Shown: piece after piece, positions 49,016 through 58,050 of the stretch
How positions within the stretch are numbered: position 1 is the stretch's first letter
How the letters are laid out: each line of letters starts with the position of its first letter
The notes under the pieces: model-generated
Told to the model about the DNA's origin: nothing
Databases searched by the model: none
The model's input: only the letters and a program-made list of their open reading frames with translations
Source: Marinilabiliales bacterium
GTDB lineage: Bacteria; Bacteroidota; Bacteroidia; Bacteroidales; ML635J-15
Length of the DNA: 64,000 nucleotides
Assembly: GCA_002869385.1 (NCBI GenBank)
Contig: PKTB01000003.1
Span: 1 to 64,000 of the forward strand
Direction of reading: 5' to 3'
Translations under genes and position numbers: made by a program

Positions 49016-49896
49016 TATGAGATAATTTTTACACTTTTTAATTCTCTTTTTATTCCCCGATGATACTTGTATTTAGGATACCCCAATATCAAGGATATCA
49101 CCGAATTATGCTTATCGGGAATTTCATAAATCTTTCTTAGTTCCGGGGACTTATTTAATGCAGCAGGCACAAGTCCGACAATTGTTGCACCAATACCTAA
49201 TGCATGTGCTGCTATACTTGCATAACTTACCATTATAAAGGCATCTTCAACATGTTCCTCTGAATCATAAGGTGCATGAAAAATCATTAATGTATATGCT
49301 CCCCTTGTTATTCCATCATAATCATCCGAAAAATTCTGATAAACTCCTTTTTCTATTCTTGGTAAAAGATGATTCTTCAATGTATTTAATGTTGCTTCAC
49401 CTTTACGTTTCTTTATAATTCTTCTCATAAATGGATTATGCAACCATTTCCCAAGTTTGTCGAAGAACTCGGACATTAAAGGAATCCCCTCCATTATCTT
49501 TTCACGACTATTAAGAATTGTAATTTCAACATTATGATGTGCATCTCCATGAGGCACATTTGAAATAGCATTAATAATTTTATTCAAATCTTCCTGACAT
49601 AATGGTTTGTGCTTAAATTGTCTCACAGATCTTCGCGATTCTAAGAGAGATAAAAAATCATCAGCTCGTGTAATCTCAAAGAAATCATCTGCATAATTCA
49701 TCCCTTTTGCAAATACTGATTTTGTCTTACATACAGCCATACATTGCCCACAACCCAGACACAAATCTAAATTATTACTATTAAAATCAATACTACCGTC
49801 ATCTAACTTTTCAATTACCAATGCTGGACATACAGCTTCACATATTCCGCATTGTGAACAAGTTGACTTTTCAATATAAAAACTATTTACAGGCAT
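49015..49896 (-). CDS. Ferredoxin-domain nitroreductase
   Basis: 293 residues. The N-terminal part has two 4Fe-4S clusters (CSQCGICEAVCPALVI at about 13-28 and CLGCGQCMAVCKTKSV at about 46-61; the usual Pro after the last Cys of the second cluster is absent). An FMN-binding nitroreductase domain follows (SRRSVRQFKHKPLCQEDLNK, IGATIVGLVPAALNKSPEL, LILGYPKYKYHRGIKRE). This fusion type is common in anaerobes and probably reduces a nitro or quinone-like compound using reduced ferredoxin (inference). It supports at least partly anaerobic metabolism. Confidence 0.85.
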   Translation of the reverse strand: MPVNSFYIEKSTCSQCGICEAVCPALVIEKLDDGSIDFNSNNLDLCLGCGQCMAVCKTKSVFAKGMNYADDFFEITRADDFLSLLESRRSVRQFKHKPLCQEDLNKIINAISNVPHGDAHHNVEITILNSREKIMEGIPLMSEFFDKLGKWLHNPFMRRIIKKRKGEATLNTLKNHLLPRIEKGVYQNFSDDYDGITRGAYTLMIFHAPYDSEEHVEDAFIMVSYASIAAHALGIGATIVGLVPAALNKSPELRKIYEIPDKHNSVISLILGYPKYKYHRGIKRELKSVKIIS

Positions 49897-49948
49897 TTTA
49901 TTTTAGTTTTATTTCAAGTATCACCTATGAGAACAAACTCAATTTACA

Positions 49949-50554
49949 TTATGATTCATAACTCTTTTTAATATCTATGACTCTTGTTTTTGAAATTACA
50001 TCATGCCAACCATTAACATCGGAGCCAAAGAAAGAAAAAGCCTCAAATGGAATAAAACGGCATATTGATCTAACAAAAACACTATACATTGGTGGTTTAT
50101 TACCATCATATGTTACTACTTTAGTAGCTGTTATATACTTTGCCACTGATCTTCCTGTTGTAGCTTCCATCAAAGTATAATATATTACACCTACTATAAA
50201 GGCAAAAGCATAATTAAACAGTTTACTTTCCAGTGGTATACTCCTCAAGAATACGGGAGCAAATGTTGCTAATATTATTCCTAAAGATAGGGCTGTAGCA
50301 TAGATTAAACATAGTAAAACAATTTGGTCTATTAGATAATTAAAAAACCTTTTACCAATACTTGCCAATTTAGCTTCAACTTCACCTTCTGCTTGTCTGT
50401 TTTCGTATTCATTTAGTTTTTTGGCATCTTCAATGTACTGTTTACAATGCTCAGCAAAATCAGGCTTTTCACTGGTTAAACCACAAACCAAACCCAATTC
50501 AGGATTAAACGATCTGTTTTTACATGTTTTGCACATTTTCAATCGATCATTCAT
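49949..50554 (-). CDS. RDD-family membrane protein with N-terminal Cys cluster
   Basis: 201 residues. The N-terminus has CKTCKNRSF and VCGLTSEKPDFAEHCKQY, a small Cys cluster that could bind zinc. An RDD domain follows (KRFFNYLIDQIVLLCLIYAT; FAFIVGVIYYTLMEATTGRS; KYITATKVV) with three transmembrane segments. RDD proteins are often minor membrane proteins of transport or stress function; nothing more specific can be said. Confidence 0.7.
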   Translation of the reverse strand: MNDRLKMCKTCKNRSFNPELGLVCGLTSEKPDFAEHCKQYIEDAKKLNEYENRQAEGEVEAKLASIGKRFFNYLIDQIVLLCLIYATALSLGIILATFAPVFLRSIPLESKLFNYAFAFIVGVIYYTLMEATTGRSVAKYITATKVVTYDGNKPPMYSVFVRSICRFIPFEAFSFFGSDVNGWHDVISKTRVIDIKKSYES

Positions 50555-50648
50555 ATTATAAATGCATTATCAAAATAAATAAAAGCTCTATAAAAATAAA
50601 AACTAATAATAATATAAACAAGTTTTTGAAATATGTATTTAAGAAAGT

Positions 50649-51698
50649 TTATTCAGATTTACTCATTGTAAATGCAATAGTCGTTCCTAGCCCCAATGTA
50701 CTTCTTACATTTACAGTTTGTTCGTGAGCATCAATAATATGTTTAACTATAGCTAAACCTAAACCAGAGCCTCCTGAATTTAAAGATCTACTTTTATCTA
50801 CCCGATAAAACCTTTCGAAAACTCTTGGTAAATCTTCCTCAGGAATTCCAATTCCATCATCAGTTATTTCAACCAATATACTTTTATCCATTTCAAAAAA
50901 CTCAGCCTTTATATTACCGTTTTCATCATTATAATGAATAGCATTAATAAAAAGATTTGTAAATACCTGACGCATAAATTCTCTGTCTGCATTAACAAAA
51001 AAAGACTTCTCATAATGCTTAATTACATCTATTTTTACACTTTTAGCTAGATAAATTTCTTCTAAAGATTCGATAATCTCGTTGCAAAAAACTATCGGAC
51101 TAAAAGATTCCAAACGCAACTTTAATTGTCCCGATTCAAGCCTGGTTATTAAATCAAGGTCATTAACAATAGTTGTCATCCGATTAATGTTTTTTTCTAT
51201 TTTTTTCAGATACTTTTTATTGATACTTTCATCTTCTAACCCACCTTCAAGAAGAGTTAGGGTATATCCCTGAATATTAAAGATTGGGGTTTTTAACTCG
51301 TGTGAAACATTACCAACAAATTCTTTGCGATAATTATTCATCTCTCTCATACGATTCATTTCTTTTTCCTGTTCATCAGCCCATTTACTAACATCATCTT
51401 CTACCTTAGAAATTAAATCTAAATTATGATCTAAAGAAATTGCATGACCTGTTTTACCTGTTTTTCTTTTATTGATTGTCTTATAGATTAGACGAATACG
51501 ATTATAAAGATAATTAAACAATAAATATCTTAAAATGAAGAATGAAACCAACATACAAACAAATGATGTTGCCAGAATTATTCCAATATTTAAATCTAGA
51601 CTAAAAATAAAACTACTTATAAATAGAGTCCCAAAAACTGATCCTCCAATTATAGCGGAATATAAAAGGGATAAATTATTTGCACTATAGTTTGTCAA
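50649..51698 (-). CDS. PhoR-like sensor histidine kinase
   Basis: 349 residues. Two N-terminal transmembrane helices (LYSAIIGGSVFGTLFISSFIF; IGIILATSFVCMLVSFFIL), a HAMP-like linker and then the kinase core. Phospho-acceptor His is in FVGNVSHELKTPIFNIQGY; N box in NLFINAIHYND; G1 in ITDDGIGIPEEDLPRVFERF; G2 in GSGLGLAIVKHII. The response regulator gene lies 19 bp upstream in the same operon. The name PhoR-like rests on sequence pattern (ELKTPIF) and gene order; phosphate sensing is inference. Confidence 0.85.
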   Translation of the reverse strand: MTNYSANNLSLLYSAIIGGSVFGTLFISSFIFSLDLNIGIILATSFVCMLVSFFILRYLLFNYLYNRIRLIYKTINKRKTGKTGHAISLDHNLDLISKVEDDVSKWADEQEKEMNRMREMNNYRKEFVGNVSHELKTPIFNIQGYTLTLLEGGLEDESINKKYLKKIEKNINRMTTIVNDLDLITRLESGQLKLRLESFSPIVFCNEIIESLEEIYLAKSVKIDVIKHYEKSFFVNADREFMRQVFTNLFINAIHYNDENGNIKAEFFEMDKSILVEITDDGIGIPEEDLPRVFERFYRVDKSRSLNSGGSGLGLAIVKHIIDAHEQTVNVRSTLGLGTTIAFTMSKSE

Positions 51699-51717
51699 AG
51701 GTTAAAATATTCTATAT

Positions 51718-52404
51718 TTAAATACTTAATTTATATCCCACACCTTTAAGTGTTGTGATATACTCTCCACCTATCTTCTCTCTTAACTTTCTAATATGTA
51801 CATCTATAGTTCTATCTCCAACAACAACATCTGAGCCCCAAACATTATTATAGATTTCATCGCGTGTAAACACTTTTCCCGGATCAGATACTAATAATTT
51901 CAGAAGAAGAAATTCCTTTTTGGCAAGTTGAATATTTTCACCATTAACGGAGACGTCTCTTGTTTCAAAATTTATTTTGAGAAAATCTGATTCAAATGTT
52001 TTAACTGCTTTAGGTTCTGCAATCTTATTGGCACGTCGTAATAAAGCGTCAATTTTTTTCAGAAAAACATTTGGTTGAATTGGCTTAGTAATATAATCAT
52101 CAGCACCGGCATCAAATCCTGCTATTTGAGAGTAATCTTCTCCTCTGGCTGTTAAAAATGTAACTATTACATCTTTCAAGTCTTCTTTGGTGCGTAATAT
52201 TTCACACACCTGAATACCATCTTTCCCCGGCATCATAATATCAAGAATTATTAAATCCGGCTGATTTGATTCTGCTAATATAATAGCTTCGTCTCCATTA
52301 TAAGCATTTGACACTTCATATCCAGATTTCTCCAAGTTATAAGTCATAAACTCCTGGATATCCGGATCATCGTCAACAAGTAGGATTTTTGCTTTTACTG
52401 ACAT
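51718..52404 (-). CDS. OmpR/PhoB-family response regulator
   Basis: 228 residues. The receiver domain (about 6-120) has the acidic pair LLVDDDPDIQEF, phospho-acceptor Asp in LIILDIMMPGKDG, Thr in TFLTARGED and Lys in YITKPIQP. The winged-helix DNA-binding domain follows (LAKKEFLLLKLLVSDPGKV, DRTIDVHIRKLREKIGGEYI, TLKGVGYKL). It is transcribed together with the histidine kinase downstream. Confidence 0.9.
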   Translation of the reverse strand: MSVKAKILLVDDDPDIQEFMTYNLEKSGYEVSNAYNGDEAIILAESNQPDLIILDIMMPGKDGIQVCEILRTKEDLKDVIVTFLTARGEDYSQIAGFDAGADDYITKPIQPNVFLKKIDALLRRANKIAEPKAVKTFESDFLKINFETRDVSVNGENIQLAKKEFLLLKLLVSDPGKVFTRDEIYNNVWGSDVVVGDRTIDVHIRKLREKIGGEYITTLKGVGYKLSI

Positions 52405-52512
52405 AACAAGCTGTCTAACTTTTCTTTTTATTCTGCATAAAAGTACGAAATTTTATAAATAGTTCACAATCAATCTATGAACATTTAATTATTACTTAAC
52501 AATGGGGGAAAA

Positions 52513-53934
52513 TTAAAAACGGAAATATATGAAAGGATTAAATCCTGATGATGTAATTGAACCAGCACAAAGCACAAGTAATATTATGACAATAACAGCC
52601 ATAACGAGATATCCTGATACCGAGTAGTCACCAAAAAAGACTTTTTGTTCTAGTTTATATCCGGGTTTAAAGGCTGTAATAAAACTAAATAAGGTAGCAA
52701 TGATAAAAATAGTCCAAAACTCAATATCTGGCTCAATTATTAAACCTCCTTTAAAGGTAAACATTTTTGCAATATAATCTGCTGCAAAATCCATTGTTAA
52801 AGATCGGAAAATCACCCAACCAACAACAGTAACCAGAAATGTTAAAACAATTGACGGCAGTTTACCAATTTTATCCAGAAACTTCATTAAGAATAATCTG
52901 TCAAGAATTAAAAACAATCCATGGAATGCTCCCCAAGCAACAAATGTCCATGATGCACCATGCCATAATCCTGATATTAAAAAGACGAACCATAAATTAA
53001 AATAGAGACGAAAATTTGAATTGACTCTATTCCCACCTAAAGGGATGTATAGGTAATCTTTCATCCATCTCCCTAAGGTCATATGCCATCTTCTCCAGAA
53101 TTCAGAAATTGACCGGCTCACATAAGGATTATTAAAGTTTTCGGGGAATTTAAAGCCTATCATCTTACCTAAACCTATCGCCATATCAGAATAACCGGAG
53201 AAATCAAAATAAATCTGGAAAGTATACGCCAAAACTCCAATCCATGCGGTTGAGGTTGATATTGCGTTCGGATCTAAGCTAAATATTTTATCAGCTTCTG
53301 CACCCATTACATTAGCAATAAGAACTTTTTTTGCCAAACCAATAATAAAACGATAAAAACCTTTTATACGATTATCTACATTTTCGTTCTGCTCTCTGTT
53401 TGTAAGCTGATCTGCAATCTCGCTATATCGCACAATAGGACCTGCTATCAACTGAGGGAACAATAAGATATATAGAAAAAGGTCTGATACCTTATCTAAG
53501 GGCTTATGTTTACCTCTAAAAACATCAATGGTGTAGGTAAACTTCTGAAATGTAAAGAATGAAATTCCTATAGGCAAAACAATCTTAGCCATTGAAATTG
53601 AGCCAATACCGATTGTATTTAATAGTGCATTAAGATTATCTACGAAGAAATTTGCATATTTAAAATATGCCAATAACCCTATATTCAGAATAACTGAGAG
53701 AACTAAGTAAACTTTTTTTGTTTTCCCCTCAGAATTGTACATTTGACGTACTAAATAAAAGTCTGCCAGAATTGATCCTAAAACAACAAAAATAAAACGT
53801 GGTGCTCCCCATGCATAAAAAATGACACTGGCAAACAGTGCAACATAGTTTTTGTATTTTTTATCTGCAAGAAAATACAATCCAAGAAATATCGGAAGAA
53901 AATAAAAAATAAATATGTTGCTACTAAATACCAT
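52513..53934 (-). CDS. MBOAT-family membrane O-acyltransferase (AlgI-like)
   Basis: 473 residues, about 11 transmembrane helices. The family transfers acyl groups, as in alginate acetylation. Conserved parts are WRRWHMTLGRWMKDYLYIPL and the catalytic His in FLISGLWHGASWTFVAWG. Upstream neighbours in the same direction are the GH16-like gene, 2 bp away, and a lipoprotein. No AlgJ/AlgX-like SGNH partner is in the window, although such systems normally need one. I infer acylation of an exported polysaccharide. Confidence 0.85.
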   Translation of the reverse strand: MVFSSNIFIFYFLPIFLGLYFLADKKYKNYVALFASVIFYAWGAPRFIFVVLGSILADFYLVRQMYNSEGKTKKVYLVLSVILNIGLLAYFKYANFFVDNLNALLNTIGIGSISMAKIVLPIGISFFTFQKFTYTIDVFRGKHKPLDKVSDLFLYILLFPQLIAGPIVRYSEIADQLTNREQNENVDNRIKGFYRFIIGLAKKVLIANVMGAEADKIFSLDPNAISTSTAWIGVLAYTFQIYFDFSGYSDMAIGLGKMIGFKFPENFNNPYVSRSISEFWRRWHMTLGRWMKDYLYIPLGGNRVNSNFRLYFNLWFVFLISGLWHGASWTFVAWGAFHGLFLILDRLFLMKFLDKIGKLPSIVLTFLVTVVGWVIFRSLTMDFAADYIAKMFTFKGGLIIEPDIEFWTIFIIATLFSFITAFKPGYKLEQKVFFGDYSVSGYLVMAVIVIILLVLCAGSITSSGFNPFIYFRF

Positions 53935-53936
53935 AA

Positions 53937-55013
53937 TTATTCTACAGTAATTTCAAGAATTTCTCCAACATAATCTTCAGCTGGAAAAGGAATATTTTCA
54001 GTATGATACGGTGAGCCTGGCCACCAACCTGTATTATGAAATTCCTGAGTAACGATAAGCAACATCTGATTCCCAGGAATCATTGAAATAGTCTGATCAA
54101 TGTAACCAACTTCGTACAACATATCTTTCTCCGGACCTATTCGCCATATTATTTTATCTGGTTGCAAGTCTATCTGAAAATAGAAATAATCTCTACCAAA
54201 CACATCATCGTCAGGAGCCATATATTTTGTAGTAACTGCCCTATAACAATCTTCCCATCTGTGAGCCAAATATGTTTTACCATTATGAGTAACTTCATGA
54301 CAACCGGCAGAGAAATTTTTAGGTTCCCAACATGCCATATCCCAATTAGTACAACAAACTGCTATATCTGCATCATGTTCCAACACATCTTCTGGTAATT
54401 CAGTATCCCAATCTCGTACTTTATTAGTATGAGCTTCGTAATTACTGTAAACTGGTGGAAACTTACTGGAAGGACAATATGGGACAGTCTTTAAAATTTC
54501 AAAATCAATTTCTGAATAAGCAACTCTTTCGACACGCTCATCAAATCTACCTCCCCAATATGTTTTCATATAACCTTTTTCACGACATGGTCTACGAAGA
54601 TTCCATCCGGTTTCATTAGATCCTCTACCTCCTTGATAAATCAACCAAATTGCATTGGTAATTCCATTCCAGACATTATCATAGTTCAACAACTCTGTAA
54701 GATTAGCTTTAACAGTAAACTTACCATATGTAAAACCATGTCTGGTTATCATTCCGACATTTTGTTTTTGCCAATTTCCATATGTAGATTTTGGATTTCT
54801 GATAACAATTTTATCTTCAACGGAATCACTTAAAATGGTTTCACATGGGACTTTAGGCGTCTGGGGAACTACCTTTATACGATCTTCAGGGCCATAAAAT
54901 GCTCTTAACCAGTTATATTCTTCTTTAGTAAAATTACCGTTAAAAAAATCAACAATTACAGGGACATTATTGAACTGTGAAGATTCATCTATATAATGAA
55001 TAAACTGAGCCAC
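53937..55013 (-). CDS. GH16-like (concanavalin A-fold) protein without signal peptide
   Basis: 358 residues. It shows RHGFTYGKFTVKANL, then NGITNAIWLIYQGG, then YSEIDFEILK. EIDFE is compatible with the ExDxE active-site motif of family 16 glycoside hydrolases, and the preceding YGxF/AIW wording is typical of that fold. The C-terminal half has NWDMACWEPK, YFYFQIDLQPDKIIWRIG and HNTGWWPGSPYH, which do not match standard laminarinases or agarases. No signal peptide is visible (start MAQFIHYID), so it would be cytoplasmic unless a start was missed. It lies 9 bp after the lipoprotein gene. A polysaccharide-cutting or -binding role is inference. Confidence 0.55.
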   Translation of the reverse strand: MAQFIHYIDESSQFNNVPVIVDFFNGNFTKEEYNWLRAFYGPEDRIKVVPQTPKVPCETILSDSVEDKIVIRNPKSTYGNWQKQNVGMITRHGFTYGKFTVKANLTELLNYDNVWNGITNAIWLIYQGGRGSNETGWNLRRPCREKGYMKTYWGGRFDERVERVAYSEIDFEILKTVPYCPSSKFPPVYSNYEAHTNKVRDWDTELPEDVLEHDADIAVCCTNWDMACWEPKNFSAGCHEVTHNGKTYLAHRWEDCYRAVTTKYMAPDDDVFGRDYFYFQIDLQPDKIIWRIGPEKDMLYEVGYIDQTISMIPGNQMLLIVTQEFHNTGWWPGSPYHTENIPFPAEDYVGEILEITVE

Positions 55014-55022
55014 CGGAGCTTT

Positions 55023-55865
55023 CTAATACATCTCATCAGATTCATTACAATTACAATTATAGTAATCTTCAAAACCTTCATCATCCTTATTTACGAATTT
55101 ATATTTATCAATATAAACACCATCTCCAAGGTCAGGGGATGCTTTTACATTAATAAATTTCTCATTTAAACTTACCTGACATGATTCTAGCTTAGATCCA
55201 TCGCCATGCTTAAAGAAAAAGAAAGGTGAGATAAATTTATCATTTTTCGTTTTGTTTATGTTTACAATTTCTTCTGGGATTTCTTTTAAAGTTTCCGAAT
55301 TTACAATAACTATCATTAAGGTATAATCCCCAACTCTTGGATTACGTTTCCATCTGTCATTTTCCCCTTCGTAAAAATACTTCTCTTCATTTCTTGGATT
55401 TCCAACAATCCTGAAGGAGTCCTCAACTTTTATTTGCTCCCCTGATTTTATCTTTCCGCATGGTTTAAACCCAATTTGTGTATCTTCCCAACTACCGTAG
55501 AAATTCTCATGGGCAAATTCATGCTGTTGCCCTTCATCAGAAGGGTTTGCATCTGGAAATTTATATGATTCATTTTGATAATAAATATTGTAAAAATATT
55601 CTTGGTCTTTATCTGATGTGTTTTTTACAGAAAACTCTATATCAAATTTACCATTAGATGTTTGATTTTTACTTGGAATAACAAAACCTCTGATTGCGCC
55701 TTCATAATCCATCCAAATTGTTTTCTGCTGATAATTCGTTATTTTCAGTGCACTTACCTCAATATTTGAATTATTGAGAGGTTTCTTTTCATGCTTACAA
55801 GAAAATACAACGCTTAGGATAAATAAAAAGGGCAATATTATATTTAGCTTCTTCATATTATTCAA
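55023..55865 (-). CDS. Lipoprotein of unknown function in polysaccharide-type operon
   Basis: 280 residues, SPII signal with lipobox in FILSVVFSCKH (Cys about 23). The rest is beta-rich (FDIEFSVKNTSDKDQEYFYN, YFYEGENDRWKRNPRVGDYT, LMIVIVNSETLKEIPEE) with no motif I recognise; the immunoglobulin-like start suggests a sandwich. The start overlaps the stop of the upstream gene by 8 bp, so they are translationally coupled. A second Met at 55856 (MKKLN) could also be used. Confidence 0.65.
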   Translation of the reverse strand: MNNMKKLNIILPFLFILSVVFSCKHEKKPLNNSNIEVSALKITNYQQKTIWMDYEGAIRGFVIPSKNQTSNGKFDIEFSVKNTSDKDQEYFYNIYYQNESYKFPDANPSDEGQQHEFAHENFYGSWEDTQIGFKPCGKIKSGEQIKVEDSFRIVGNPRNEEKYFYEGENDRWKRNPRVGDYTLMIVIVNSETLKEIPEEIVNINKTKNDKFISPFFFFKHGDGSKLESCQVSLNEKFINVKASPDLGDGVYIDKYKFVNKDDEGFEDYYNCNCNESDEMY

Positions 55866-57975
55866 ATGAGTAAATCTCCACTTTTTGACTTAGCCAATCA
55901 ACCTTATGTAGGTTGTCCTGAAAGATAATTATTTCAGTCCTTTCGTCACCTACAAAATCGCCACAAATCAATTTATTAACTTCATAATATTTTGGATTTT
56001 GCTTTCCAGGATAGCCCACAAAATCGATATTATATAAGATCTCATATGACATTTTATTAAACTCTAATAACCTCAATTCAAACTTTTTGCTTTTGCTAAA
56101 ACTAAGAGTTTTAAAATGTCCATCTTGGTCATATTTGCATAAATAATAATCATTATTAAACAAGAGCCTATCGTGTCCCTGACTCGATTTATTTACATGC
56201 AAATCTGACAAGCTCCAACTAGATGTAGATGCATTGTAATCAAATATCTGATATTTATCTATTCCGTTTTGTTTAAAGATAAATAGTACCTGATTATTAT
56301 TTCCCAAAATATTTCCTTTAATAATTTTAACATTTCCAAATTCCGGTTGAAATAAGTATTGATCTTTAATTTTTGTAAAATTACTATTTGAATCTTTGTA
56401 AGTTTCAACACTACCATTATTGTAAAATATACTAAAGGACTTATCTTTATTACAAGAAAAGACTGCTACTTTTGTTGCATCTACATCATTTATCTCAAAA
56501 TTCTTTTCAAACTTTGAATCAATATACTCAAATAAGAAAATATTATTATCATCAATATTACAAACAGCAATATATTCATCATCAGCAAACACACTATAAT
56601 TACCTTGCAACTCAGGAACAAATTTAGGTTCGGAAACAATTATCTCATTGTCTTTAAAATCAATCATTACTGCCCCAGTCTTATAAATTGCAAGGATTTC
56701 ATCACACTTATTATCTTCAATAAAATTTCCTACTAGAGTTTTTTTACTTTTTGTAAATACTTTTAATAATTCTTCAATATTATCATCCGAGATTACAACT
56801 TTTTTTACATATTTAAAATCATAAGGTGGATGATTTGATTTTTTCTCAAATTCTTGATTCTTAAGAAGATCTGCAGCAGGTTCAACATCTTTACCATCTC
56901 CGCTATTTTCTTTTATAACCAAATAAACATCGTCAATGTATATTGTATTCTCGTTTCTATTCCACAAATATATTTTTATTTTATTTGTTGAATCAATAGC
57001 TTCTTTAGGGATTATTGAATTACCATTTCCAATTTCCCAAACTCCAGTTTCATGGTTTTCAAAACTTAAGTGTGTACTTTGCCACAGAACATCATTTCCA
57101 GAACTATCAGTAATTGACAATACAAATGCAGCATCAACAACCGGTTCTTCACATAAGTAATGAAAACTGTAAGCAATACTATGCATATTCTCGTATTTGA
57201 TTTCTTTCATTGGAATCTTTATTGCATACGAAAATGCATCTACTCCAGCAGCTATCGTACTATAAAAGCCCGATAAAGAATATTTTGAACTTATCTTCTT
57301 ACTTTCACAATTTTCAAAATCAATAAATTTTGAACGCGGACTGTTTTGACTGGTATTCTCATTCATACTGATAGTTATATCATCAATATAAACGGCTTTG
57401 TCATAATCCTTTTGATTCCAAAAATAGATTTTCATTGTATTTCTGGTACTAACTAAATCTGCAGGGAAATTAAACTGATGTTGAAAGACCTGCCAATTGT
57501 CTGCAAGTAAATCTTCTCGTTTAATATTATATCCATCCCAGTGAATCTGGTTTTTATTCTGATCTAAAACACTAAAGACTAAGGTAATATTTACATCTTC
57601 ACTTTCAGGGTTTAGCCAGAAATTAATATTAAGACCGTCTACATCAGTTGTGTCATCTGTTGGCACAGCGATGTTTATCGAAGGGCTATAAGCTTTATAT
57701 CCATATAATTTCCCACTTTTCGAACCTGATAAAAACCTATCACTACTAATAGCTGAAGTATTTGTTAAATACCTGTTAGATTCAAAATCTATGACATACT
57801 TATATTCATCTGTATTTAAGTTTAATTCCGTCTGATGCTTTATATTTCGAGAGTCCATATACTTACCAATGATGTATATCATCGGCACCAAACTAAGTGA
57901 AACTAAAATAAAGATTATAAACCTAATACGCTTATTTCTGTTCACTTTTTGAGTATCTGAATCAGTCTTCTTCAT
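55858..57975 (-). CDS. Membrane-anchored protein with two carbohydrate-binding-like domains
   Basis: 705 residues. A cytoplasmic basic N-terminus (TQKVNRNKRIR) is followed by one transmembrane helix (FIIFILVSLSLVPMIYIIG). Two similar beta-sandwich units follow at about 55-210 and 215-360 (VIDFESNRYLTNTSAISSDR, KAVYIDDITISM; FIDFENCESKKISSKYSLSG, NTIYIDDVYLVI), each with a layout like a carbohydrate-binding module. The C-terminal half has FG-GAP-like propeller wording (GNFIEDNKCDEILAIYKTG, GDFVGDERTEIIIFQDN). It heads the group lipoprotein, GH16-like, MBOAT. A role in binding a surface polysaccharide is inferred. Confidence 0.6.
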   Translation of the reverse strand: MKKTDSDTQKVNRNKRIRFIIFILVSLSLVPMIYIIGKYMDSRNIKHQTELNLNTDEYKYVIDFESNRYLTNTSAISSDRFLSGSKSGKLYGYKAYSPSINIAVPTDDTTDVDGLNINFWLNPESEDVNITLVFSVLDQNKNQIHWDGYNIKREDLLADNWQVFQHQFNFPADLVSTRNTMKIYFWNQKDYDKAVYIDDITISMNENTSQNSPRSKFIDFENCESKKISSKYSLSGFYSTIAAGVDAFSYAIKIPMKEIKYENMHSIAYSFHYLCEEPVVDAAFVLSITDSSGNDVLWQSTHLSFENHETGVWEIGNGNSIIPKEAIDSTNKIKIYLWNRNENTIYIDDVYLVIKENSGDGKDVEPAADLLKNQEFEKKSNHPPYDFKYVKKVVISDDNIEELLKVFTKSKKTLVGNFIEDNKCDEILAIYKTGAVMIDFKDNEIIVSEPKFVPELQGNYSVFADDEYIAVCNIDDNNIFLFEYIDSKFEKNFEINDVDATKVAVFSCNKDKSFSIFYNNGSVETYKDSNSNFTKIKDQYLFQPEFGNVKIIKGNILGNNNQVLFIFKQNGIDKYQIFDYNASTSSWSLSDLHVNKSSQGHDRLLFNNDYYLCKYDQDGHFKTLSFSKSKKFELRLLEFNKMSYEILYNIDFVGYPGKQNPKYYEVNKLICGDFVGDERTEIIIFQDNLHKVDWLSQKVEIYSFE

Positions 57976-57993
57976 TTACCTACATTAGAAATG

Positions 57994-58001
57994 CAAAGAT
58001 A
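57994..58001 (-). promoter_or_regulatory. Candidate -7 element for the 57975-52513 group
   Basis: On the minus strand TATCTTTG (TAnnTTTG) lies 19 bp before the start codon. No clean -33 box. Confidence 0.35.
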
Positions 58002-58050
58002 AAGTTTTTTTGAAATTATCAGAATTTAATAAAAATGTATTTCTGTTGGT